Source of the DNA: Neptunomonas qingdaonensis
Lineage (GTDB): Bacteria; Pseudomonadota; Gammaproteobacteria; Pseudomonadales; Balneatricaceae
Assembly (NCBI RefSeq): GCF_900113275.1
Contig: NZ_FOOU01000010.1
Coordinates: forward strand, 62,001-126,000
Length of the DNA: 64,000 nucleotides
Reading direction: 5' to 3'
This document shows positions 17,539 to 26,809 of this stretch, one piece after another. Every line of letters starts with the position of its first letter. Positions within the stretch are counted from its first letter, which is position 1. A model generated the notes under the pieces. It saw only the letters and a list, made by a program, of their open reading frames with translations. It was not told where the DNA came from and did not search any database. The position numbers and the translations under genes are program-made.

Positions 17539-20271
17539 TTGAAACGGTTGCTCCGTAATCTGCCAGTTCGACACAAGTTGTCAGCCCTCGTCATGCTGAC
17601 AGCCTCAACCGTATTGGCAATTTCCTATGCTTTTTTTATTGTCAATTTCTGGATCAGTAGCCGGGAGCAATTGGTCAGCTCACTGCATACGTTAACAAAG
17701 GCCGTGAGTATTAATGCAACAGCGGCATTGGTTTTTCACGATGAGCAGACAGCAACAGAGTTGTTAAATACGCTTAGCGCCGATATGGATATTGAATATG
17801 CTGTATTGAGGAATGCTAATGGGGATGTATTTGCTGAATACCGGCGGATGAATAGCTCGTCGGTGGTGGAAACAGATTATCAGCAGCACATAACAGAGCT
17901 TTTGAAGGTTGAGGCTACTACTGATGATTGGCAATATAAGTTTTATGCTGATCACTTAGCAGTTGAGCAGTCGATAAAAGAAAAAGATCGGTTTATTGGA
18001 AGTCTTGGTATTCGGGTGAGCCTATCCAGTTATAAACATATGTTAAATAACTGGATGTTTTTTGGATTGTTGGGGCTCTTAGTTGTGCTGTATTTTGGGT
18101 ATTTCATCTCTTCCCGATTACAGAATGTCATTATTAAACCCATTGAGAAATTGATTCATGCGATGCATGCTGTATCTGAAATCAGCGATTATTCGAGACG
18201 CGTTGAGAACACTTCAACGGATGAATTTGGTGTGATGGTTGATGGTTTTAATACCATGATAGGACAGATTCAAGAGCGTGATGAGGCGCTAAAGCTCGCC
18301 AGGGATACTGCTGAAGAAGCGAGTTTGGCAAAATCTCGTTTTTTGGCAACCATGAGTCACGAAATCCGTACACCGATGAATGGCGTTTTAGGCATGACTG
18401 AGCTGTTGTTAAACTCATCCTTATCGCCTGACCAAAAACGTCAGGCTGATACAATTCAGCGCTCTGGGACTGCATTGCTCAATATTATCAATGACATTCT
18501 CGACTATTCAAAAATTGAAGCGAACCAGCTAAAGCTGGAATCTATTCGGTTTGATTTATATGAACAGATTGAGGAAGTTTTGCAGTTACTAAGTGAAACT
18601 GTAAATGGTAAAAAATTAACCGTTTCTCATGATTTTGATCCTGATTTTAATGGAAAGATGCTCGGTGATCCAATAAGAATCCGGCAAATTCTGCTTAATC
18701 TTGTGGGCAACGCACTTAAATTTACGCAAGCCGGCTATGTCAGTGTCAATGTCGCCGTTGTGTTTTCGGGTAAAAACCCTTACGTGCGCATTGAAGTTCA
18801 TGATAGTGGTCCTGGTATTTCAGAAGATGCTCGAGAGAAAATTTTTGAATCTTTTTCACAAGCCGACTCATCTACAACACGTAAATATGGAGGGACAGGA
18901 TTAGGGCTGGCTATTTCGAAACAACTTGTCGGGTTGATGCGAGGTAACATTGGCGTTGATAGCGAATTGGATACAGGATCAGTTTTTTGGTTTGAGCTAC
19001 CTTTGGATCGTCAGAGTTTTAAATGTGTAGTTCAGGGCAAAACATTGCTTCAGGGTATCCGGGCACTCATATATGGGCAGCATAACGTCGAAATGGATTT
19101 CTTACATGATTTGTTAACGGATTGGGGAGTGGTTATTGAAAGAGCAGCAGTCCAAAGCGAAGTAGAAGAAAAAATACAGGCGGCTGTAGAAAAAAACAAC
19201 GCTTTCAATTTGGTTTTACTCGATACATTGGGCAATGAAACTGAGGCAGCTCGATTTATTCATGCACTTAACTACCGGTATGGGCAATTTGCAACTAAGT
19301 TTATGGTGTTAGCTTCGAAAACATCACCTCTGATGGGACTGCCGGGATACGTAGGCATCATACGAGAAGATCAGGGGGCGATAAAGCCGTCAGTATTTTT
19401 GGCTGCATTATGTGATTTGTTACTTCCAGAAGGGCATGTCAGTAACTCTACTGTGCCGCTGATAGGGCAAACTGATAAGGCGTTAGCAGAATTACAGGGG
19501 CACATTTTACTGGTTGAAGATAATGCGGTGAATCAGCAGGTAGCCACAGGTTTGTTGAAGATGATGGGGTGTTCGTTTGATACAGCCACAAATGGAGCTG
19601 AAGCTATCGATAAGTGGCGTAATCACCCTTATGATCTGATTTTAATGGATATAGAAATGCCCATTATGGATGGCATTACAGCCGCCTCCTGTATACGTGA
19701 AGAGGAAGTACTGGAGCATTTACCCTACACACCTATCGTGGCGGTAACGGCGAATGCAATGGATGGTGATAGTGAATTGTATCTGAGTAGAGGGATGGAC
19801 GACTATTTAAGTAAGCCTTATAGCCGTCAAAGCTTGCATAAAATGCTGACCCATTGGCTAAAAGAGCAAGCACCTCTCAAGTTTTCTGACATGGACGTAA
19901 TACAGAAAGTGAGTATAGATAGCGAGTTGTGTGATCTTAATATGCAGCAGGTGGATAGTTTTAATGATCTGCAGGATGACGATGGTCAGCCTTTATTAGG
20001 CTCGTTGATTGCTACATATATTGAGAACAGCAATCAAATTATTATTGAGTTGAACGAGGCGCTTCGCCAAAAAGATTTTGAAGAGATTCGTCGGCTTTCG
20101 CATGCTTTAAAATCATCTAGCGGGACGCTCGGGCTTGATAAGGTTCACGCTTTAAGCAGGGAAATAGAAGAGGGGTGCAGGATGTCGCATACAGATAATT
20201 TACAGGCGCAGTACCAATTATTGGTTCAGGCTAACCAAACATCACAGCAGAAACTTGTCGATTTAATGTGA
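17539..20271 (+). CDS. Hybrid sensor histidine kinase (periplasmic sensor, HAMP, HisKA, HATPase, REC, HPt)
   Basis: 910 aa. TM1 (about 14-38), a roughly 130-residue periplasmic CHASE8-like sensor (40-168), TM2 (172-191), HAMP (192-245), HisKA with the phospho-accepting H274 in SHEIRTPMNG, HATPase with N box (LLNLVGNALKF), DSGPGIS and GTGLGLAIS, a degenerate receiver-like stretch (about 500-630, no clear phospho-Asp), an intact receiver (655-775, D704 in LILMDIEMPIMDG, K759) and a C-terminal HPt domain with H855 (LSHALKSS). A four-step phosphorelay is expected. The start is TTG with no good Shine-Dalgarno; it is chosen because RLLRNLPVRHKLSAL is the usual leader in this family. Its stop overlaps the next start (TGATG). 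Confidence 0.93.
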   Translation: MKRLLRNLPVRHKLSALVMLTASTVLAISYAFFIVNFWISSREQLVSSLHTLTKAVSINATAALVFHDEQTATELLNTLSADMDIEYAVLRNANGDVFAEYRRMNSSSVVETDYQQHITELLKVEATTDDWQYKFYADHLAVEQSIKEKDRFIGSLGIRVSLSSYKHMLNNWMFFGLLGLLVVLYFGYFISSRLQNVIIKPIEKLIHAMHAVSEISDYSRRVENTSTDEFGVMVDGFNTMIGQIQERDEALKLARDTAEEASLAKSRFLATMSHEIRTPMNGVLGMTELLLNSSLSPDQKRQADTIQRSGTALLNIINDILDYSKIEANQLKLESIRFDLYEQIEEVLQLLSETVNGKKLTVSHDFDPDFNGKMLGDPIRIRQILLNLVGNALKFTQAGYVSVNVAVVFSGKNPYVRIEVHDSGPGISEDAREKIFESFSQADSSTTRKYGGTGLGLAISKQLVGLMRGNIGVDSELDTGSVFWFELPLDRQSFKCVVQGKTLLQGIRALIYGQHNVEMDFLHDLLTDWGVVIERAAVQSEVEEKIQAAVEKNNAFNLVLLDTLGNETEAARFIHALNYRYGQFATKFMVLASKTSPLMGLPGYVGIIREDQGAIKPSVFLAALCDLLLPEGHVSNSTVPLIGQTDKALAELQGHILLVEDNAVNQQVATGLLKMMGCSFDTATNGAEAIDKWRNHPYDLILMDIEMPIMDGITAASCIREEEVLEHLPYTPIVAVTANAMDGDSELYLSRGMDDYLSKPYSRQSLHKMLTHWLKEQAPLKFSDMDVIQKVSIDSELCDLNMQQVDSFNDLQDDDGQPLLGSLIATYIENSNQIIIELNEALRQKDFEEIRRLSHALKSSSGTLGLDKVHALSREIEEGCRMSHTDNLQAQYQLLVQANQTSQQKLVDLM

Positions 20272-22400
20272 TGGAGCAAAACTCTGTTATGCCCAAAACC
20301 AACCGCCAGACAATACTCGTTGTCGATGATGACCCTACGATTCGAATGGTAGCGGCAGCACATCTTCGTCAGCAAGGATACGCTGTCGCATCAGCTGAAA
20401 ATGGGCAGATGCTTCTCGATATTTTGCAGGATATCAATCCTGATCTGATTATGCTCGATGTGGACATGCCGGTGATGGATGGTTTTGCGGCGTGTCGGCG
20501 ACTGAGAAAATTCCATTCAGGAAAGACGGTTCCGGTTTTGATGATGACTGGGCTGGAGGGCGATAACTCGATTGAAGAGGCTTATAGAGCCGGTGCGACA
20601 GACTTTATCGCGAAACCGGTGAATTGGACGCTATTGAAGCAGCGCTTGCGTTTTATGTTACGCGCCGTTGATGCAATGAGTAGCCTTGTAGAAAGTGAAG
20701 CCAGGCTGGCAAAAGCACAATCAATAGCACGTCTGGATTACTGGCGTTGGGATGTGTTTAAGAAAAAGATGATTATCTCTGAAGCACTAGCAGAAAGATT
20801 GCAGCTGGATGTGAATAATATCATGGCTGAACAATTGCTCTCCCGAGTAGCTGAGATCGATCGATCCCGCATTACTCAAATAGTACAGCGTGCAGTGAAT
20901 CAACAGACAATTCCTGCTGATTTTGAAATAACGCTTAACGCTGGGGGCGGTTCAACCAGACATCAGGTTTTTCGGGTTCAGTCTGAACTTGAGTATGATA
21001 ATCAGGAGCAGTTGGTTGCCATTGAAGGTACTCTGCAGGATATAACTGACCGCAAAGAAACCGAAGCGCGTATTCAGTTTCTTTCCCGGTTTGATCGCTT
21101 GACCGGTTTACAGAACCGCGAGGCCTTTAATCGTGCGATGCATGGATTGATTGGTGAGTGTGTCAGCAGGGATGGATGTATAGCTCTTATATTGATAGAC
21201 ATTGACCGTTTTGTTCGAATCAATGACATGTTTGGGCATCGCACCGGTGATGCTGTTCTGATAGAAGTAAGCCATAGAATCGTAGCTCTTGTAGACCAGC
21301 TTAGTAGAAAAATGGGAGACCTGAGAACTGAAGCATGCCGTTGGGGGGGGGATAAATTCAGTTTAGCTATCTGCTGTTCCGCTGCTCATCCTTGTCATGT
21401 TGAAGTAGCGGCAATGTTGCTGGACTGTATATCGGCTCCTTTTAAAGTTAATGGGCATGAAGTGTCGCTTACCTCGTGTATCGGTTATGCCAACAGTGCT
21501 GATAGCGAATTGGATCTGGGGACTTTGCTTCGCAATGCTGAAAATGCAATGCGCCATGCAAAACGTCAAGGCCGCAATATTATATGTTGTTACGATGAAA
21601 GTATGCTGGCGAATACTCAGCGTCGTATGTTGTTGGAGGTCGAGCTTCACAAGGCATTAGCAGAACAGCAATTCAGATTACACTATCAACCACGCATCAA
21701 CGCAGATGATAAGCGTATTGTGGGTGGGGAAGCCTTGTTACGCTGGCAGCATCCGGAGATAGGCCTTATTTCCCCTGATGAGTTTATACCCGTTTTGGAG
21801 GAGATGGGCGCAATCCACGAGGTTGGAGCCTGGGTCATGGAGGTCGCATGTCAGCAATTGAAAAGCTGGCATGATGCTGGGTATACAGACTTTGTTATGT
21901 CGGTAAACTTAAGTGCGGTTCAATTCAGAGATATTCGTTTAGCTGAAGCGATCGGAGAGGTGATACAACGCATCGGCATTAATCCTGAGTTTTTAGAGGT
22001 TGAATTGACCGAAACCGCTATTATGGAAGATGTCTCCCAAACACAAACGACGCTGGCTTTACTCAAAGAGATAGGGGTACGTATTGCCGTTGATGACTTT
22101 GGTACGGGTTATTCATCATTAGGCTATTTGCGGAGTTTTCCACTTGATACATTAAAGATAGATCGCACTTTTGTTTCGGAGCTTCCCGGGAGTAGAGAAG
22201 ATAGATCATTAGCGCTGGCTATTATCGCAATGGCGCGTTCACTGCATCTTCGGGTGGTAGCTGAAGGGATTGAGACTCAAGCTCAGGCCGCTTTTTTACA
22301 GGATCAGGATTGTGACGAATTACAAGGGTTTCTGTATTCGCGACCTATTGATGATCAGGCTTTTGATCAATTGTTAAGAAAAGGAATAATTGCCGTATAA
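20271..22400 (+). CDS. Response regulator with degenerate GGDEF and intact EAL domain
   Basis: 709 aa. Receiver domain (about 13-130; D63, K115), a PAS-like middle (about 145-262), a GGDEF domain (265-440) and an EAL domain (455-705). The GGDEF signature reads RWGGDKF (motif 359-363) with Lys for Glu, and the inhibitory RxxD site is absent, so cyclase activity is doubtful. The EAL domain keeps EALLRW, MSVNLS, ELTETAIME, DDFGTGYSS, LKIDRTF and AEGIET, so it should hydrolyse c-di-GMP. The codons for W-G-G-D form a run of nine G (21343-21351). It is the likely partner of the upstream kinase, whose stop codon it overlaps; an in-frame GTG at 20268 is also possible. Confidence 0.93.
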   Translation: MEQNSVMPKTNRQTILVVDDDPTIRMVAAAHLRQQGYAVASAENGQMLLDILQDINPDLIMLDVDMPVMDGFAACRRLRKFHSGKTVPVLMMTGLEGDNSIEEAYRAGATDFIAKPVNWTLLKQRLRFMLRAVDAMSSLVESEARLAKAQSIARLDYWRWDVFKKKMIISEALAERLQLDVNNIMAEQLLSRVAEIDRSRITQIVQRAVNQQTIPADFEITLNAGGGSTRHQVFRVQSELEYDNQEQLVAIEGTLQDITDRKETEARIQFLSRFDRLTGLQNREAFNRAMHGLIGECVSRDGCIALILIDIDRFVRINDMFGHRTGDAVLIEVSHRIVALVDQLSRKMGDLRTEACRWGGDKFSLAICCSAAHPCHVEVAAMLLDCISAPFKVNGHEVSLTSCIGYANSADSELDLGTLLRNAENAMRHAKRQGRNIICCYDESMLANTQRRMLLEVELHKALAEQQFRLHYQPRINADDKRIVGGEALLRWQHPEIGLISPDEFIPVLEEMGAIHEVGAWVMEVACQQLKSWHDAGYTDFVMSVNLSAVQFRDIRLAEAIGEVIQRIGINPEFLEVELTETAIMEDVSQTQTTLALLKEIGVRIAVDDFGTGYSSLGYLRSFPLDTLKIDRTFVSELPGSREDRSLALAIIAMARSLHLRVVAEGIETQAQAAFLQDQDCDELQGFLYSRPIDDQAFDQLLRKGIIAV

Positions 22401-22463
22401 GTGTGCGGATATTGTCAGAATAAATGATATATTAACACCATCTGATTTTAAGGTGGTTTGATA

Positions 22464-22946
22464 ATGAATAGTCTGATGAAGTGGCTGGCTCCAGGAATTT
22501 TTAAGCTCGCATTTCTTCTCTTTCGTGCTCCATTGTTTAAAAACTCCCGACGTAAACATCAGTGGATCATGCGTATATTTCGCTTTGCAGCGGATAATGA
22601 CAGTTGTCAGGCGTTATCCGTTTATGGTCACCTGCTGCATTTTCGCGGCGAGGGAATAGATAATCGCATACAGGGCGGTATCTACTTACAACGTGCTGCC
22701 GATAAAGGTGATATGAAAGCGCAGTACCAGATGGCCAGAATTTATGAGTCTGGTTTTGAACATTACTTTCCTGCTTCGGATGAAAAATCATTTCATTACT
22801 ATCAGTTGGCGGCTTCACAAGGGCATGCGCTGGCCATATCACGAATGTTGAAGATATATCAGTTGGGAGAGTTGGGGCAGGCGGTTAATGCGAAGGAAGC
22901 TGAGCGTTGGCAATCACTGCAACCAACGCTCGCTATTACTCCATAA
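22464..22946 (+). CDS. Sel1-repeat protein
   Basis: 160 aa. A hydrophobic, basic N-terminus (MKWLAPGIFKLAFLLFRAPLF) suggests a membrane anchor. It then has two or three Sel1-type TPR repeats (GIYLQRAADKGDMKAQYQMA and FHYYQLAASQGHALAISRM). Such proteins are protein-interaction adaptors. ATG at 22464 follows AAGGTGG; a TTG two codons earlier is less likely. It lies 63 bases after the EAL gene and could share its transcript, though its function is not evident. Confidence 0.82.
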   Translation: MNSLMKWLAPGIFKLAFLLFRAPLFKNSRRKHQWIMRIFRFAADNDSCQALSVYGHLLHFRGEGIDNRIQGGIYLQRAADKGDMKAQYQMARIYESGFEHYFPASDEKSFHYYQLAASQGHALAISRMLKIYQLGELGQAVNAKEAERWQSLQPTLAITP

Positions 22947-22975
22947 CTGATTGAGTAGGTTTTTAACACCGCTGG

Positions 22976-23056
22976 GAGTCTGTCGGACTTGGCCGGTCGT
23001 AGCAAGTAGATCAGCGTTAAATTCGACAGGCTCCTGAGGACAAAGGAGCAATCGTG
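22976..23056. repeat. Intergenic repeat with inverted ends, related to the 16.2 kb element
   Basis: GGAGTCTGTCG (22976-22986) and CGACAGGCTCC (23025-23035) are inverted copies matching at 10 of 11. Directly adjoining is a 20-bp segment (23037-23056) that is an exact inverted copy of 16178-16197. It lies between two converging genes. Confidence 0.65.
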
Positions 23057-23061
23057 CATAT

Positions 23062-24462
23062 TTATTGCGGTTTTGTCAGTCTCACCCGCATGGTCAGTAA
23101 TGATTCGCTGTTTCCGTGAACGGTTATTTTCCATTTTGCCATGCCTGCGCTTTGTTCAACGGGCTTTGAGGTACTGCTGATAAGTTTCCATGGTTGTGAG
23201 AAAAGACTCGTCACTTCGATATCGCGGCTGCTCAAAGCGCTGTTTCTGATACGGACTTCATAGGCAGTAACCGTACCGTCAAAAGCGGTCTGAAAATCAG
23301 TTTGTTTACGAATGATAGTGACATCAAACGCTTTCCCCATGGCTAACTCAACGTGTTCATCTTTTGCCGTCTGGTTGATATGAGAGCTGCCGATATAGTG
23401 GAGTTCACCTGTATTGTCGGGTGAGAAGAAACGCACCTGACCCGCCGGTAACGGAGCCCCTAATCCGTGTTGCTGGTTATTTGTGAAACGTATGAACGAC
23501 TCAGGTTTAACGGTATGACTTTGGTTATCGACACCATTACTCATATAAAACTGGTATCTTTGTAATGCTTTTATGCCAACTTTGTCAGCCTGCATTAAGG
23601 GAACTTGAGTGCGCTGCTGATGCTGCAAGGTTACACGCTCCCCTAATGTATATAATTGGTAGTCATTGAGTGCCTCCGGCATGGGCGAGCTGGAGTCTTC
23701 AGCCATCGACTGTGCCATCATCACTGTTTTAGCTCTGTGGCGGGGGCTGGTATCCTCATATACATCGCCAGCCAGAAGGCGTATGCGAGCATTCTTTAAG
23801 GGAGTGCCGGTATCGTTCATTAAAGAAGCCAGACCCTCTAGTCTAAGCTCACTACTATCCTCATTTAACGTCATTACATAGTCCATCTGCCAACTGAGAC
23901 CTTGAGTCAGATAACTGAATTGGGCCGTGCCTGCTGTGTGAGTACCTTCGCTTCGAAAAGTCAGGCTTGGCTTTAATAAAAGATCGGCGGGGCTTGTCGG
24001 AAATATAATCCGCCATTCTGACGAGAGTGGAATTGACTCAATACGGCCATTATTCTCAACGAGTGCTGTAGAGCCTTCTACATTGAGTAGCTGAACAGTC
24101 TGTTGTATCTCCTTAGCATTGCTCTGGCTTCGTGCCAGAATGATATTTTCGCCGATATGACGCTCTAACAATGCATAGTAGTTGAGTGATGCAGTATTCA
24201 GCGTCTGCTCTTTAATGGCGCCGGCATTTCTGATCTGTAGTGTTTCGGTTTGCATAAGCTTGCTGACGTCGCGAATAACAATCGTTTCATCTTTTTTCAG
24301 AGGAGGGATGGATCGGCTATCTTGAATCAGGCCCAAATTTTGAGTGTATAAGGTAACCGCAAGATCTGTCTGCTCCTCATCAGTAATAATAGTGTTGGCT
24401 TGTGTGGCTAGCGGATAGAGAAGCGCAGTGAAGAGAGTGATTGAGAGAAGTTTAAATGGCAT
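23062..24462 (-). CDS. DUF4139 domain protein, exported
   Basis: 466 aa. Signal peptide (residues 1-22, ending ATQA). The mature part begins with the family's DLAVTLYTQNLGLIQDSR and runs through YLTQGLSWQMDYVMTLNED and DVTIIRKQTDF to a C-terminal beta-rich region (LTMRVRL). DUF4139 proteins are common exported proteins of unknown biochemical function. It is probably periplasmic. It stands alone on the reverse strand, and a dispersed repeat abuts its 3' end. Confidence 0.88.
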   Translation of the reverse strand: MPFKLLSITLFTALLYPLATQANTIITDEEQTDLAVTLYTQNLGLIQDSRSIPPLKKDETIVIRDVSKLMQTETLQIRNAGAIKEQTLNTASLNYYALLERHIGENIILARSQSNAKEIQQTVQLLNVEGSTALVENNGRIESIPLSSEWRIIFPTSPADLLLKPSLTFRSEGTHTAGTAQFSYLTQGLSWQMDYVMTLNEDSSELRLEGLASLMNDTGTPLKNARIRLLAGDVYEDTSPRHRAKTVMMAQSMAEDSSSPMPEALNDYQLYTLGERVTLQHQQRTQVPLMQADKVGIKALQRYQFYMSNGVDNQSHTVKPESFIRFTNNQQHGLGAPLPAGQVRFFSPDNTGELHYIGSSHINQTAKDEHVELAMGKAFDVTIIRKQTDFQTAFDGTVTAYEVRIRNSALSSRDIEVTSLFSQPWKLISSTSKPVEQSAGMAKWKITVHGNSESLLTMRVRLTKPQ

Positions 24463-24695
24463 CTTTGTCGTCCTTTATTCATTGCGATTCTGTGTGAGTA
24501 TGCTGTGTAGAAAGCTTCTATGTAAAAACTTATATGAAAAACCAGTCTCGTTTTACCTGGATTGAGCGAAGATCCACCAGGTCGGCTTCAGTGACATGAT
24601 ACTCCGGTGTTTCTGGTTATTCTTCACTGGCGGCAATAATTTTCGATGATTAGACGTGAGTTTTCGGCGGTTCTTAAGGAGGGTTTACCGCTAGC

Positions 24696-24714
24696 AAAAC
24701 AGGCGCTTCGCCTG
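24696..24714 (-). terminator. Possible terminator after the pseudokinase-SUMF1 gene
   Basis: On the reverse strand CAGGCG-AAG-CGCCTG (24700-24714) is followed by TTTTG. The outer sequences ACCGCT and AGCGGT extend the fold. It lies about 40 bases after the stop codon of the upstream reverse gene. Confidence 0.55.
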
Positions 24715-24752
24715 GATAATTCAAGCGGTTAGTGTTAATACGTCTGTAAACG

Positions 24753-26720
24753 TTAATCAGTCGGTTTTTGTTCATTAGGTAGATCTAACGCTACACGAAA
24801 TCCCCAGGTATTGCGTGCAGCATCAGGCGGGTGGCGGTAGCGGCTGGCAGAGCGAATAACCCGGCCAATATCAAACCATGAACCGCCTCGCATGGCGCGG
24901 TAAGCGCAGTTGCTGGCTACGCGCGCACTGCCATCTGTCGGATGTCCGGAATAAGTATCTGAATAACAATCCTGCACCCACTCATCGACGTTTCCGTTTA
25001 GGTCATGCAGTCCCCAAGGGTTAGCGGGTAACGCACCAACGGGTGCTGGCTGTTTTGCATCCCAGAGCGAACCGCAACCATCACATACGGCTCGTTCGGT
25101 TGATAATTCATTACCCCACCAATAGGCTGAACTCGTACCGCTACGTGCGGCGTATTCCCATTCTGCCTCTGAAGGTAAACGGTAGGATTGTCCGGTTTGG
25201 GCAGCGAGCCATTTCACATAGGCGTTAGCGTCCTGCCAACTGACATTAATGACGGGCTGTAAGCCGCGTCCCCAACCTTCGTCATCGGGGCGTTTTCTTT
25301 TTGTGATGTCAGCAAAGTGATCATATTCATTAAACGTGACTTCATAACGGGAAAGGGCGAATGAATCTGAAAATATGATGGTTTGGATGGGTTTTTCGTT
25401 ATCGTCGCCCTGATTGTTCAGATCTCCCATCTGAAATTGCCCGGCAGGTAAACTGATCATCTGCGGCCCATAAGCACCATCCAGCAAGGTATCCTGGAAA
25501 ATCTTGAAGTTCTCTTGAAGCGGGCTGGCTTCTCTGGACAATGGCTCTGTAGTCTTGATATCCGATGTGTTTTGTTTAGCGAGTTGTTCTTCTAACCGGA
25601 TTATCTTATTGGCTTGATCATCCGCTGTGGTTTTCCATATTTCGGCTTGCTCCTTCCAGGCGGCAAGGTACTGGTTGGTTGATGTCTGTTGCTGTTGAGC
25701 GAAGAAGAAACTAGCAAAAAAGCCTACCGCCACGCCTGCGATAAAGAGTGTGCTGCCCATAAATAAAGAAGACCAGAATCGACTGATGCCGCCGGATAGC
25801 CTGGCAGTCGTTGAAGTATCCGTTGTCTTAGTTTTGAGTGGCTCATTGTCTGCAACAGGCGATGTGCTGTTATCCGCTTCCTCGATGAAAAGAGCACTGA
25901 TAAGTTCAGCAGAAGTGCGTTGACGTAGTTCTGGGTCAGTCGCAAGCGCTTGTTGTAGTGATGCCCATTGTTTTTTGTTTAAACTCGAGGGTTGCTTTAG
26001 CTCTTTGCGGACATGTAAGGCTTCATCCTCTTCCAACCCGAATGGTGGGGATCCTGATAGTGCAGCATAAGCGATACACGCCATTGAATAGGTGTCCGCA
26101 GCAGTGGGCAGCAGGTTGGGGTGAAATGCCTCGGGTGCCTGATAGGCAGGGAATTGAAACGCCGGGTCGAGTTTGAAACTGGTTTTTTCCAATAAGATTC
26201 GTGGGCTAATGGGTAAAACTTTTACGCCACCCTGACGGTTAATGTAGATCAGGTCCGGTGCCAGTGCTGCGTGTGGTTTGTAGACTTTATTAATATAGAC
26301 GTCAGCAGCGCCAGCTATTTGTGTGAGCAGGCCCTGTAATTGATTTTTTTTCAGTTTATTGATTTTTTTTGTTTGTATGAGCGTTTGCAGCGTTAACCCG
26401 TCCAGCGCTTCACAAGCAAAAAATAAAATTCCACCGCGTTGAACAAAATAGCCGTAGATAGCGGTGATGTGCTTATGGCGAAGATTCTTTGCAAGAATGA
26501 TTTGCTGCTTAAAAGCGGCTAGAAATTCTTTATGTTTTGTAAGATTTTCTGAAAGAACAATCAGTGACACAGGCGTGGGGCTGGGCGTGCTGATATCGTC
26601 AGCTTGCCAGAACTCTCCCAGAGGGTGAGGCGTGGCCGTACCTTTGAGTCTGAATTTATGGTGTTCCGGGCCAATGATCTGGCCATCATTCAGTGAAAGT
26701 GCTTGTTGTCGGATATCCAT
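24753..26720 (-). CDS. Membrane pseudokinase fused to a SUMF1/FGE-like domain
   Basis: 655 aa. Residues about 20-280 have a protein kinase fold (LRHKHITAIYGYF, the PAYQAPEAFH activation-segment end, DTYSMACIAYAALSGSPPF). The ATP lysine position reads VSLIV, the HRD region reads PHAALAPDLIYIN and DFG is replaced by LPIS, so it is probably a pseudokinase. A membrane helix (about 318-341), a coiled-coil stretch (350-385) and a C-terminal SUMF1/formylglycine-enzyme-like domain (412-648: MISLPAGQFQMGD, RLPSEAEWEYAARSGT, LHDLNGNVDEWVQDCY, RGGSWFD) follow. The active cysteines of true FGE are absent (SASRYRHPPD). The C-terminal domain should lie outside the cytoplasm. It may sense or bind a ligand; the function is unknown. 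Confidence 0.88.
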   Translation of the reverse strand: MDIRQQALSLNDGQIIGPEHHKFRLKGTATPHPLGEFWQADDISTPSPTPVSLIVLSENLTKHKEFLAAFKQQIILAKNLRHKHITAIYGYFVQRGGILFFACEALDGLTLQTLIQTKKINKLKKNQLQGLLTQIAGAADVYINKVYKPHAALAPDLIYINRQGGVKVLPISPRILLEKTSFKLDPAFQFPAYQAPEAFHPNLLPTAADTYSMACIAYAALSGSPPFGLEEDEALHVRKELKQPSSLNKKQWASLQQALATDPELRQRTSAELISALFIEEADNSTSPVADNEPLKTKTTDTSTTARLSGGISRFWSSLFMGSTLFIAGVAVGFFASFFFAQQQQTSTNQYLAAWKEQAEIWKTTADDQANKIIRLEEQLAKQNTSDIKTTEPLSREASPLQENFKIFQDTLLDGAYGPQMISLPAGQFQMGDLNNQGDDNEKPIQTIIFSDSFALSRYEVTFNEYDHFADITKRKRPDDEGWGRGLQPVINVSWQDANAYVKWLAAQTGQSYRLPSEAEWEYAARSGTSSAYWWGNELSTERAVCDGCGSLWDAKQPAPVGALPANPWGLHDLNGNVDEWVQDCYSDTYSGHPTDGSARVASNCAYRAMRGGSWFDIGRVIRSASRYRHPPDAARNTWGFRVALDLPNEQKPTD

Positions 26721-26809
26721 TGCCCGTGCCTGTCAGTATTTACTACTTAATAATAGACAAGAATGGGCAATGTTTTAAATAAAATCAGTTGTTTATCTAT
26801 TACGCCTGG

